DNA of 64,000 nt from Terana coerulea (lineage: Eukaryota > Basidiomycota > Agaricomycetes > Polyporales > Phanerochaetaceae), in contig JAKOGH010000097.1 in the NCBI GenBank assembly GCA_024811115.1, positions 248,001 through 312,000 on the forward strand. The letters run 5' to 3'. Below the pieces are notes generated by a model that did not search any database, was not told where the DNA came from, and saw nothing but the letters and a program-made list of their open reading frames with translations. Position 1 is the first letter of the stretch; the number at the start of each line of letters is the position of its first letter. Positions 22,572-33,915 of the stretch are shown here, piece after piece. The translations under genes and the position numbers were made by a program.

Positions 22572-24747
22572 ATGCCGATCTGGCAACGGTGGCATGGTTT
22601 TTCCATATTTTTGCGACGAAAGGAACCCCATCACGTCGTGCCCCCGCTCGTCATTGATACCCTACCGAGCATACTGGATGACCGGCAGTGTATACTTCAA
22701 AACTATCTCATTAGCTCTCCTGCGTTCTCGGAACATGTCACCGAGACACACACGAAGCACAAGAGTGCTATACTCCAGCTCCCTCGCGGAAAGGCGCAGG
22801 CGCTGCAGGACTACATTCACGACATGGAGGTATGTCTTTTGCATTGACGCTAGTGTACATTAGTCACAAGCATTCTACAGGCCTCAGAAAATATTATCCG
22901 TAGTATTCCTTCGGCTCAGAGTCGCCAACAAGACTATCGACGCGCCATGGAGCGCCTCCGCGTTCGTCTCACTCGGAAAGCAGGGGTGTTTCCCTCGTCG
23001 CTGTACATTACCGGCGTACGATTTGACCTGAATCGTGAGGGATGGAGAGACCCGATTGGCTTCGGGGCATATGCGGACGTATACAAAGGGACTGTCAACC
23101 AGACAGTGGTTGCTATTAAGGTCTTTCGCTCCTTCGAAGGCCAGGAAACGTCAATAGCCGGGGTATGTATTTCACATATGAATACTTGTAGTCAGGTTTC
23201 TCATATGTTGAATCGCTAGCTATACTCGAGGGAAATCACCTTACTTCAGTCTCTTTGGTATTCCAATATATGCGAGGTGCTGGGTGGTGGGAAAGACCTG
23301 GTTCCTGGGCCATTGGTATGCCTGGTATCACCATACATGGCCCATAAGGATATCGTCTCGTGCATCAAAGCAGTGGGGTTCTCTCACAAGCAAGCTCACC
23401 AACATGTAAGTCCCTAAGTCCTTTCACGAATATATTGTGCCAATCTTTCCAAGATTTCTCAGATCACGTCTGTGCTTAGTTACTTGCATGACAACAATAT
23501 CACACATGGCAATCTACATGCCTTAAGTGCGAACATGTTGTGTGTGCTAGGATTCTGCCACTGACCTTGCATGCTCGCAATACAGGGCAACATATTGATA
23601 CACGAAGACATGTCCGTCCGAATTGCTGATTTGGCATTGCCAACTACACTGACTCCACAGTCCTGAGTACAAGTCTCGCCACCACTGGCGTGCAGCGCTT
23701 CACAGCGCCAGAAGTTCTTCAGGCCACGAATGTGAGTACGAGCCCCGGAGATCTGCCATGTGTGCCGCACACAGCCCAAAGCGACGTATACTCCTTCAGT
23801 ACTCTATGTTGGCAGGTGGGTTATTTTGGTCCATGAAAGCTGGAGGCTCCATTTAATTTGTCGGACTCAGATACACTACCACAAAGTGAAACCATTTCAC
23901 AAATATACACATGATCATATTGTGTATCTCAAAGTCTCTTCCAGATACTGGCCCCCAGAAACTGCAACGCCATCCAAGCAGGTGATAGGGCATGTGAGAA
24001 GTTGCATGGTACTGTGATTATTGGTGAGGACCTGTGGACTATCATAGAAAGCTGTTGGGCCACAGCTAGTGTTGCCAAAGTTCAGTTCAGTTCAGTTTGG
24101 GCCCATTTTGTCTGAACTAGAACCAGAACCAAGTGCTTAGCAGCTGAATCTGAACTGAACTGAACTGAACCAGCATGAACCGGTTTGGTTGGTTCAGTTC
24201 AGGGTCTGAACTGGTTCGAACTATTGAACCATGTATATATCAGCTTTACTCTGTTAAATCAGTATAATTGCAATAGTAGATCATAATAGAGTTATATATT
24301 GACATCTAGAAGAGTTTGTATAGTGCAAAAGCCTTACATTATGATGTTTTGAAGCTCAGTGTCTGATAGAGGCTGCCAGTTGCCTTTTTGGCAGCTATTG
24401 ATGGCATCATATATACACCAAAATATAAGCAGAGTGACATTTGGTGCTCAGTTTATAAGCACAACAATGAAAAATAGTTTAGACATGCTATAGTAAGTAA
24501 GTTCATGTACTTTTCTCTATGAATCCCAGTACAAATACACTACATAATATATACATAGTTCATGGTTCGAACTGGTTCGAACTTGGTTTAGGGTGTGACA
24601 GCCATGCCCTGAACCAACCAAACCAAGTTATCTAGAGGCCGAACCAAAACCACCGAACTAAACTGAACTTCAGCAACACTAGCCACAGCACCATCGGCCA
24701 GGCCAAGTGCTACTGTACTCATTCATAAGCTCAGCTTATTGCTATAA
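22572..24747 (+). pseudogene. TKL-like protein kinase C, broken by frameshifts and a MITE insertion
   Basis: ATG at 22572. The layout matches kinase A: a helical N-terminal region, FPSSLYITGVRF, the glycine loop IGFGAYADVYKG, VAIKVF, then THGNLHA with the catalytic aspartate again asparagine (codon 23511-23513). The DFG codons read GATTTGGC (23628-23635), one base short, so the frame is lost at DFG. It is regained at NYTDSTVLSTS and RFTAPEVL, and changes again near 23945-23965. In the last exon a 615-base MITE splits the CWATAPSARPSA coding sequence. Reading across it, with one copy of its 8-base target duplication removed, restores that coding to a stop at 24745-24747. The HGN loop predates the breaks and is shared with kinase A. 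Confidence 0.85.
24067..24681. mobile_element. hAT-type MITE inserted in kinase C
   Basis: The 615-base element begins TAGTGTTGCCAAAGTTCAG, and its other end, read inward, is TAGTGTTGCTGAAGTTCAG. It is flanked by a perfect 8-base direct duplication, GCCACAGC, at 24059-24066 and 24682-24689. Eight-base duplications and TAGTG-type ends fit the hAT superfamily. The inside is AT-rich and non-coding, with many GTTCAG and GGTTCGAACTGG sub-repeats near both ends, so it must be moved by a transposase from elsewhere. It sits exactly inside the last exon of kinase C. Confidence 0.93.
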
Positions 24748-25492
24748 TTCAATAACAGTACTTCCACTGTGGTTCAAAACCATGTATCCTGTTATACAAT
24801 TTTTGTAATATCTTCTTGGGCACACAGAATTTGTGGCTCAATTGGCTGGTCATTAGTCACTGCTCAGTGGCAATTCTACTGGCTTAGGCTAGATTTCTAA
24901 TATGCAGCATGCCGTCAGCCACTGTTGAGCAAGGTGCTCCACTTAGTACTTTGATGACCTGGAGCTGAAGTCAGCTGCAAATTCTTCTAAAGCCTGCCAC
25001 ACCTCAGCTAGATTTCAAAACTTCAAGTTGAGCTTGAGCTGCCATCTATGTGCAATTTTGCAGTTCATTGCTCAAGCTAGCATTGAGATCCTGTAGAGTA
25101 TTTATTAGGTGAGTATATGGCAAAACAACACATATGTAGCACATAAAAATCTAAACCTTACTGAGAGCAGCATAATGCATAGGACAGTGTGGTGCATGAC
25201 ATACCTGATGGTGAGTCTGAAGGATCATGTCTCTCTCATCCCAAACAAACCTTGCTTTGCAGAGGAACTACTCTCTTTGGCATTCTTAGATGCTTACAAA
25301 GATCTCCGACGGATATGGACATGGGTCTGTCTGGGGTGTAGGAACACATTCAGATGGATCTATATACCTTAATAAAGCAAACCCAGTAGCCTGTCGCATA
25401 GGTATGACTCATGTCTTCCCATATGCCCTGTATGATAATCAATGAACGAACCCTTTCTCCATCCAGCAAGGGTTTCAAAGTTCCAATGGAAG
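24748..25492. other. AT-rich region before the inverted LTR-like repeats
   Basis: About 745 bases, AT-rich and without supported genes. It is probably decayed transposon or intergenic DNA. No clear repeat boundary was seen. Confidence 0.4.
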
Positions 25493-25787
25493 TTTTGAGA
25501 GAATTAGAATGATTGAACTTATCAATATTCAGCATATTCAGGCTGGTATATATATAAGTAATCTAGGACCTCTGGAACTGCTAAGACTCCTGGTACTATA
25601 CTCAAGTCTGGCTAATTACAGGTGATCTATATATGTGGCATATGGTGAGGGGTCAAATGACTCTACTCTAGTCCATGGAATACCCGAGGTATGTGCTCTG
25701 GATCCCCTATATCTATAATGGGCAATCGTCCTTGTGGCGCTGATAGATGCTCATGCATAGCAGCGGCTAGGCGCTTATATTCTGACA
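25493..25787 (-). repeat. LTR-like repeat, left arm of an inverted pair
   Basis: On the minus strand it begins TGTCAGAATATAAGCG, contains a TATATATACC box, and ends near CTCTCAAAAC. It is an imperfect inverted copy of 26398-26694; long runs such as ATTCAGCATATTC and CTACTCTAGTCCAT correspond. TG start and TATA box fit a retrotransposon LTR. No element body lies behind it. Confidence 0.6.
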
Positions 25788-26397
25788 AGTTTCTCTCGGA
25801 TAGTACACTGACAGTCCTAGATTGTTGGGTGGCATTCTCATGCATTCTTCAAGGCTGTCTATTAAGGCTTAAGCAATGCACACAGCTATTTTGCACCCTC
25901 GCTGTAGTCAGCAAGATATCTCAGGTAAGTTATATACATTTGCAAAGCCGTACTCATTGCACTTATGATGTTCTTCTATAAATTTGACTTCTATCTGCCA
26001 CTTTATGATTTCAAAACCCACACAAACTGCCCTTCCTCTGCTCTGCAAATCGAAGCCTGCTTCTGTAAAAGCAAGACCTGATGACTCTCCCAGAGTCATT
26101 CATTGACCAACAGCCAATAGATGAGGACAAGGCTATCTTGTTCTCTGAGTAAGGTGGCGTTGCAGATGTTAGTAACACAATTTCCAATCCCACTAATTCT
26201 CATTGCGTGCTTTTCTAATTATCTCTGCACTCCATTCATTAAAAACACAAAGCCCAAGATGGCAACTCAACTCACAACTGGCCAGCTGACACCTCATCAC
26301 ATTTGGTCAGCCTGAGCAAAACTCTACACACCCCCTTCTGTGATTATCTTAAAACCTCTTCTCACCATTATGAACCTCTTTCAATGATCACCAGGGC

Positions 26398-26694
26398 CTG
26401 TCAGAATATAAGCGCCTAGCTGCTGCTATGCACGAGCACCTATCAGCGCTATAAGGACTATTGCCCAATATGGACATAAGAAATCTAGAGTACAACCTCA
26501 GGTATTCTATGGACTAGAGTAGAGTCTTCTGACTTCTCACCATATGCTACATATGTAGATCACTTAAAATAGCTAGACCTGAGTATTGTACCAGGAGTTT
26601 TAGTAGTCCCAGGGGTCCTTCACTTCATGTATATATACCAGCAGGATAATGCTGAATATAACTAAGTTCAATCATTCTCATTCTCTCAGGTTAT
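26398..26694 (+). repeat. LTR-like repeat, right arm of an inverted pair
   Basis: It starts TGTCAGAATATAAGCGCC and carries GTATATATACC near 26630, with the similarity to the left arm ending near TTCTCTCAGG. The two arms point away from each other across about 610 bases. They may be two solo LTRs or the arms of a foldback element. Downstream sequence to about 27000 is AT-rich and non-coding. Confidence 0.6.
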
Positions 26695-27000
26695 GAGCCC
26701 TGAGCTCTAAACTCATACATTGTTACCTCTGTCACTATTTTAGTTACCTTTGCTGTGTTCCCACATCTTGGTCCCTTGAACTCTGTTTTACCAAACATTT
26801 ATACATTTCGGATTAATGAGTAAGTCTTGTTGATTCTGTGTGGCAGAGAATTGTCCTTGACAATATTCCTGTGTAACCTGTAGTGTCAGCCAGCTCGCTT
26901 AATCCTACTCCCATCTACAACTCATCGCAAGATTAACTTGACCATTTCTGAGCTAAAGAGTGCTTAGCCAACTATATCAGTTTCAGCGGCCCCAAGCCCC

Positions 27001-27357
27001 ATGGCCAACTTCTACACTTTACCCAAGCTAAGCTCCCTTCAGACACTGCTATCGCTGATTAGCTTGATCGAGTTTGCAATCAGTTCAGGGCACGCTGAGA
27101 AGAAAGCCGAGTGTGAATGCATCCTGGCTGGTTCTCGGAGGCCTACTCTCGCCGAGAGGCTCTCAGAAATCTTTGCTCTGACTTTTACTTCCATCATCGC
27201 AAAGTCTATTCTTCTCAACTTCTCGAAGTTGACCAAGGCTGACCTTATCTGGATCTTTAACCCAAAGTTCAGTGCTACGCTCAAGCATCTGGACGTCTTC
27301 AAAACCTTCACATGGGAAGAATCCGTCAACTGCATGTTGATCAAAAATCTCTAAGGG
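27001..27357 (+). CDS. Short open frame in transposon-rich DNA, unknown
   Basis: An ATG-initiated frame of 117 codons (MANFYTLPKLSSLQTLL...) lies about 300 bases downstream of an outward-facing LTR-like repeat, where a Gag protein would start. The residues are mixed and not low-complexity, with an alpha-helical look, but no zinc knuckle or named domain is visible. It could be a Gag remnant or chance. I do not assign a function. Confidence 0.35.
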
Positions 27358-27688
27358 CTCATTCGACAGCTTACCTACCTCTATTGTTTGTTGAAGGATA
27401 CTGGAAAGGAAAGGACAAGAGAGGAATTCTAGGCATGAAATTACAGTTTAAAAGAGCATCAGAGAGATTTCCTTCAAGGGCCTGCGTAAGAACCAGGCTT
27501 ATATTATCAAAGTGCTCAACGCAGTTTATAAGGAAACTACTTCAAGAAGCTCTAGTTGGATTACAAAGAATTTTCTCCATTATATTAAATATCTTATGTT
27601 ATATTTGAAGTGTTTATCGGAATAGTTTGGAATTTGGATACATTATTACTCAACTTTACCCACTCAATTGGCAATTACGGCTTGCTGA

Positions 27689-28009
27689 TCTAAAGCAGTT
27701 TGCTACATAGCGCCTACTACATCAAAGGAACTTCCTGAAACCGTCGCCCAATTCCGAGAATGGTTAAACATCTTAAACGCACAACCCAAATGCAACTGGT
27801 TTAGGAACTCAGGCATACTAGCTGAAAGTTTTCTTACACCAGCTGAGCATGCGATTAAGAGATTTTTCGCTCCTGAAGAATTTGGCTACAACAAATATCT
27901 TCATGCACCATCCTCGCGTGACTTCACACTTAGACTCAGAGACGACGAGGGAACCGATTACATTTCTTTTATCCTTGCAAACATGATGACCCAGAATCAT
28001 GTGCAATAG
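27689..28009 (+). pseudogene. Coding remnant without start codon, unknown family
   Basis: A frame of about 106 codons runs to a TAG at 28007-28009. It has protein-like composition (for example AQFREWLNILNAQPKCNWF and APEEFGYNKYLHAP) but no ATG. It is in a different frame from the 27001 reading, with frame-breaking AT-rich sequence between. Together they look like pieces of one decayed transposon-borne gene. No homologue is recognised. Confidence 0.4.
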
Positions 28010-30558
28010 AAGTTGACAATGAAATCTATTGCAGACCCAAAGTACCAGTATCCAGGTTATCGGACTTGAATCTCGTCTCTAGAGATCACATGGCAAGCTA
28101 CGCTTAGTGAAAAGCATGGGTAAGCCTGACCCGTAAGGTTCATGGGTATGGATATAAATGGGTATGGGTGCAGGTATGAGCTTTGAAACATATGACACCC
28201 ATAAGCAACCCATACCCTTGAACTCACTTTAAGATAACTTAAAATGCATGTAGCTAGTAGCGCGCAGTTGTGTATTGCAGCGCATGTGATGGCACTTTCT
28301 TAAACATGGCTGTGCAAATATATTCCCTTTCCCATGCTTGTGTGAACCTTAATCATTAAAATATACAGCACCCCTCATGAATAGGCAGCAGTACAGGCAT
28401 TTTGGAGACTCGAAGGGCTCCAGCAGTTGTCCTTTTTTGTAACCCCATCAGCCTTCATTCCTATGAGCAAACACAAGTTCTCAAAAGCACCAAAGCCGGC
28501 AGCCAGAAGCGAGCTCGCCAGGCAGTCACTATCTCTGCCTTCATCGGATGATGGACATACGCCCACAGCGTCTGTGTTTGTATCAGATTGTTGGGCCAGA
28601 GTTGAAGATGTTGACAAGGAAGAAGAGGGTAATATTGAGGTAATCTCTGATGAGATTGACTTGAAGAATTTCTTAGTCACTGAAGAAGCCGAAGAGGAAC
28701 AGCTCAGTATATTTTCTGTAAAATGAATTAGCAGAACACTTACTGCTATCTTGCAGCTTGCATGAAGGAGGATTGGATTTCCGTGACATACGCCTTCTTT
28801 GCAGAGACTCCAAGCATCCTAGTACATCAATGGTCGTTGGGTCCATATATTTTGATGCCTTGGCTGTGGGTGCAAGCATATCATTAACCAGTATCTTAAC
28901 ACTGGTGACACAAGCTCAATGGGCAATATAACAAAACATGTCATCTCCTGCTGGGGCAAGGAGGCCCTTGACTCTACTCGCGCAATGTTCAAGAATGCAA
29001 AGGAGTCACGTCCAAAGGTGAAGGCCCTCAGTTGCTGCAGTTCCATTGTTGAGGCATTCAGACATATACTAGAGAGCAAAGAAACCTATTCGAATCATCG
29101 GCATGATCCCGTGCAAGCACAGTGAGTAAAGCAAAATGTTTAATGTGTTCAAAAACTCATTGGCGCCGAAGGCGGAGACTGTCGCGGTGGGTGGTGGAGA
29201 GCTTGCATCTGTTCAAGATAGTCAAGGATTGTAGCTTCCGCTGCTTGATGAAAGCAGGCCGACCAGAGTGCCCTATCATGTTGGCAACCACACTAGCACG
29301 TGAAATTCGTCGTTGCTTTGTCAATGCTCACACACGCATTGCTGAGCTATTGAAGGTATGTTAGAGTGCCCTGTATTGGAAGTAGTACAAAGAACTGAGA
29401 ACTTACCCCTTCGTTAAATAGTGAGTACAAGTTAAGCTATGCCACAGACTGCTGGACATCTCCAAACTATCGAGCTTTCATGGCCATGGTTGTGTACGCT
29501 GAGAAGGATGACAAGCAGCAGTTGATCTTGCTCAACTTGCTTGAAATTGCCGAGTCGCACATAAGCAAAGACCTTTGCTTGTGAATTTAATAAGTGCCTG
29601 CATCTGGAAAAACCCCCTTCTAATTCATACCTTATGCTTCTTTTCTAGTGCTAAGTCACTTATAGTGCCCTTTTTCACACTTTGCCCAAATGCTTCACTA
29701 AAATATGGATCATTTAGCTAATCTACCCCTATTAGTTGGTTAACCAGTTTTTGCCTTTCAACATTCTAATCTGCTATTTACTCACAGCTTTTTATCAACT
29801 AATTCACTTTTTATCACTTACTAATGCCTTAGTGCATACTTTTATTAGCTTATCAACTAAGCTTCTTTTTACCTAATTTGTCACTATTCTATGTTTTATC
29901 AATAGCTTATGGTTATATTCTTACCCACTTGGATGTTATTTGTGCCTCATTTATTACATTATTTAGAGCTTATCCAACATATCTTGCTATTGCTTTTATT
30001 TATTACTTAGATCCTTATTATTATATTGCTTAGAGCTAATTTGGTTCTATTTTATACTTTTTGGGCTAATTAGCAAACTTGCATACTTACTGAAAGCCAA
30101 CCGCAGGTTAACAATACTCAGGCATATGATAAGAGAACAGGAATGAACTATGTTCTTTGTTATAGTAGTGTAAGTCTAATGATATATATAAGCACTGTAG
30201 AATAATAATGTACCTTCGTTATAGTGGTGTAAGTCTAAGGACCACAACAAAGGGAACTGTCTTTCAAGACAGAATCCCAAAAGGAAAGGGCACTTGTAAT
30301 CCTGCACCAGGGTTACATTTACACTATTATACTTTTAGAGTTAATGCAGCCATTACTCTATATTCTAACCCAGTTAGCATGTAAATGCATAATGGACTCC
30401 TTATTAGCTTATTTCTGGAAATATACAAGGCTTTCAGAATATTCTCAAATGCACTAATTTTAAAGAGTGACGGCTTTGAAAAAGAGCAAAACAGCATACT
30501 AAGTGTGTTTTTGAACACAGGTCGAGGGCTTGGTATGGATTTGTGGCCAATAAAAGTA

Positions 30559-30635
30559 TGCCCATGCGAGACTCGAACTCAGAGTCGCCTGGTTATAATC
30601 TTGTGCAGAGTTAACAGCTGCGCCATAGCGGGTTA
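30559..30635 (-). repeat. tRNA-derived sequence (SINE-like or tRNA pseudogene)
   Basis: The minus strand contains an A-box-like TGGCGCAGCTGTTAAC and a B-box-like GAGTTCGAGTC at tRNA spacing. The acceptor and T stems do not pair properly, so this is not a working tRNA. The TTATAA in the anticodon position hints at an isoleucine-type (UAU) origin, which is weak. It could be the head of a SINE. Confidence 0.45.
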
Positions 30636-30639
30636 GGCA

Positions 30640-31370
30640 CAAGTGTATCGGACAAGTATTCATAGTGGTCAGCACTTTGAAGCGCCTTCACGCCCTAGCG
30701 TTGTCCGAGTCGTTCATCTCCCTTCGTCCCCATCATTAACCGACGCGTCGCCAGCGTCGCAACCTCCTACCGCGACCCTAGGACCCCAAAAAGCGCCACG
30801 CGAGACTGGAGGAAATGAAGGAAAGCCTGAGGGGGCTCGCCCTGGAGACCAGGTATGTGCCCCACTCGTCGTGTCGCCACTAATACACTGCACCATCCAC
30901 GGCCGTGCTTGCACCTGTGGATGGTATTCTACGACTAGGTCTCACCCATGGACACTGCGCGCGAATGCCGCTTAGGCAAGCATAACGCAGCAGGCCCAAG
31001 ACTGGCCGACACGGGGGCGTGCCGCCCGATGCAAGAGGCTGCTACGCACCATGCCAAGGGTCGGGACAGCGACCTCAGCACCCGGTACTGACGCACACAC
31101 AACACGCCCGACGCCAGCACGCGAGAAGTGGCGAAGCACGGCCAGCGCGCAAACCGACGCAGGCGAACGCGCCCGCCCGACGTAAGGGACCGGTGTACAA
31201 CACGAAGGGCCAGGCAGCGACATACAAGCACGACGCCGACCAATGCAGCCCGCGCACAACGCCAACGCCCGGCCCGGCAGGACGTGGCAAAGCACGGCCA
31301 GCGCAGGCCAACGCAGCGAGCGTGCCGGCCGTTACAAAGGGCCGACGTCACGACGTGAGGGACTAGGGTA
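30640..31370. other. GC-rich block inside AT-rich transposon DNA
   Basis: Roughly 730 bases of strongly GC-rich sequence, with frequent CGCCCG, CCGACG and GGCCAG words, sit between AT-rich flanks. Long open frames appear in several frames on both strands, as expected from GC bias, and none has a domain. The origin is unknown. Confidence 0.5.
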
Positions 31371-33010
31371 GCAAGCTACTAGCCGCAGCGCCAGCGAGCG
31401 CAGCAACACCCGCGCGGCACTGATGTGCGCAGGACGTGGCGAAGCAACGACAGCGTGCAGACCGGCCTGACAAGTGTGCCCCCGTCAGAAGGGGCTGGCG
31501 CATGTGAGGGCCAGGGTAGTGGTGTATGTAAGTATATTACTGACAGATACAACACCCAGGTGGGCATGGCGCCAGTGCAGGTGAGTATGGTGCATGGTGC
31601 ATGGGCTTACCTGCAGCAGTACAAGTAGTTTGTTGTGTTAGGTAGCTTAGTCTTGTATATAGATAGCTAAATATGCAATACAGAGCATCGGATTAAATTA
31701 AGAAGGGGATTTCTCAGATGACTAGTCAAGCAGTAGTGGTATTATAGCTGCATGTGAGGAACAAAATAGGACAGTAAGGAAACAAATAGCTGAGAAATAG
31801 GACTAATTGCCCTAATATATAGAATAATTAAGACAATTAGCAAAGGACCTCACTAAACTGCCTTATTAGCCTTATGTATCTATTTATCTAGTTGTGTTAC
31901 TTTGATGCTTATGTGCAATGAATTAGTGCTTATCAGCAGGCATTAGGCGGGAATAGTAAGGGGGGTTTTTTCGGATGTGGAACAATTCACTCTTGAGGAG
32001 TTGGTAAGCATGCTTGTAAAAAATAGCATACAAGCAGCTCACCTAATGGGCATTCAGATCCTTGGCCATGCAAGTGACAATGCAACAAACAACGATAAGA
32101 TGATCCAGGAGCTCAGCGAAGCTCAATGAAGCGTTTGGCGGCTCACAAGCTCAAGGTCATTGTCTGCATATATTGTCAACCTCGTCACAAAGACGATCCT
32201 TTGCCAGTTTAACATGCGCCAAGGACAAAAAGGATGCCGGCGTAGTAGATGACAAGGCTGAGTCTTTGCTGGCTAACTTTGCTGCTAGGAATAACCTCAA
32301 GGACTTCATGCACCTGAAGAGCAAGGTGGAGATGTTGGCGAGGAGGTTGCTGATGATATTGACAGCTGGGTTGATGAACGGCATAATCTAACAGAGGTGG
32401 AGAGGGAAGAGCTTAGTGAGAGGTCCTCCCGGCTAAAGTGGTCTCGCTAAAGTAATATCTTTGTGCTACATATCTTTATCTCCTGTTAACTGTTGCTCTC
32501 CTGGCTTTGCAAGCTATCCTTCTCGATGATCAACTCCTCCACAAAATTCTGCTGATGTGGCAAAAGCTCTTCAAGTTGTTAAAGCTTGTTGTTCCGAAAT
32601 ATGCCGTGTGATGTTGCGACTAGCTGGAATTCAGCGTTCGCAATGTTGACATTTGCGGTGAAGTATTGTGCAGCCATCGACCAGCTTACGAGCAATAGAG
32701 CAGTGGACTTGAGGCATTTAGAGTTAGACAAAGAGGAGTGGGAGCTCGCGGTGTAGCTCAAAGGCATCTTCAAGGTCAGTGACATGTCGTATATATAACT
32801 GTTTGACGTCTTAAAGCAGCTATTTGCTCTTGTTGCTGTGCAGGTCTTCGGGATGCGACTCACTTCCTCTCTTGCAATGGGTCAGCATGCTACTTTGTGA
32901 TCCCCGTTATGGACCTCATAGATGAAGTTTTAATGAACCATTCCCTCGATATGAAGTACAAACCGTCAATTTGCACCCGCGTGTGCTGATCACGGCTAGT
33001 AAGTGCCCTG

Positions 33011-33915
33011 AAGCGGAGCACGAAATTGCCTTTTTGTCACTACACTCCCGGTTGCACTAGGACCCCGGACACCACTCCGAAGTCCCAAGGCGTCGGCGCC
33101 CTCGACTTACTTTCCTCGAGATACGCCCTTGTGGCGCGCATGTCGCGTCCGTCCAGAACCTACGCGGCTCTCGCAACAGGCAGTGCCGCCATCAGTCCAA
33201 AAGATGCAGGCCACGTCAGCACTGGCAAGCTCTTGCCCTGGACTTAGGCACGCAATCAAAACAACGGCACTGCATAGTATGCCGCTTCACCAAGTCACTC
33301 CTGCCGGGTGCTCGGATGGTACCTGGCAGTGCCACACCATGTTTCATTGGTGCTCAGTGCTTGTGCGGCGCACAACAAGTTCCTGGCTAGTATATTCCGA
33401 CTTGGTCTTTCCTTATCCATACCACTTTTGTATTCAAAACACTCTTTCACTCGTGCTCGGACTTGGTCCATTAGTGCTGTTTGCTAGGTACCGGGCCCGT
33501 AGAAATACTCTGTACATACTCTCTGCAATACAAGTTACCTTTCCTCTTCTTCATGCCCCGCTACGTGTTAAGACTACAAGCACCTCGGTGCTTCTTAGTA
33601 TCCGCTCTCATTTAGTACTCATCCCGTTGGCTGTGTGGTTTGACTCAACGTTGAGTCTTGCCCCAGTCCCCTTGTACATCGTCCTCAAGTCTCTCAGCTT
33701 TGGTGCTCTCTCGCTCGGTCTCTGTTACAGACCTCGCCCGACTGTTACTCTCCTCACGAGGTCTTTGGTCCCTGACTCCTGCTGGCAACCCGGCCGCAGA
33801 GTTAGTGACATCACTCACTCACATAAAACCGCTCCTCGACTCGGTGCTTTGGCCCGAGCCCGCTGTCTGTTGGGTTAGGGTTAGGTGATCGCACCGAGGC
33901 ATAGTGCAGCGTATC
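33011..33915. mobile_element. Small insertion with 9-base target duplication inside the hAT transposase
   Basis: AGTGCCCTG occurs at 33002-33010 and again at 33916-33924. The hAT frame reads ...LVSAL before the block and continues KTLNYYSKTD after it, so the roughly 905 bases between are foreign. They are richer in GC than the host element. A 9-base duplication fits Mutator-like elements, but the ends (AAGCGGAGCACG and, inward, GATACGCTGCAC) match only partly. The 249-codon open frame inside shows no transposase motif. Confidence 0.55.

Larger units (their letters stand above)
29600..31978. mobile_element. Nested element with imperfect terminal inverted repeats inside the hAT transposase
   Basis: It interrupts hAT coding between ...LLEIAESHISKDL and EQFTLEELVS. 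Left end CATCTGGAAAAACCCCCTT; right end read inward CATCCGAAAAAACCCCCCTT. No duplication was found at the edges, so exact ends and superfamily are uncertain. Contents: AT-rich non-coding DNA to about 30530, a tRNA-like segment, a GC-rich block 30640-31370, then AT-rich DNA again. No transposase was seen, so it is non-autonomous or itself composite. Confidence 0.55.

Noticed and set aside
33129..33878. 249-codon open frame
   Set aside because: It sits within the 9-base-duplication insertion; there is no ATG support, domain or intron pattern, and the GC-rich composition explains its openness.
33868..33884. Telomere-like TTAGGGTTAGG
   Set aside because: Only two units inside a transposon insertion; far too short to be an interstitial telomere.
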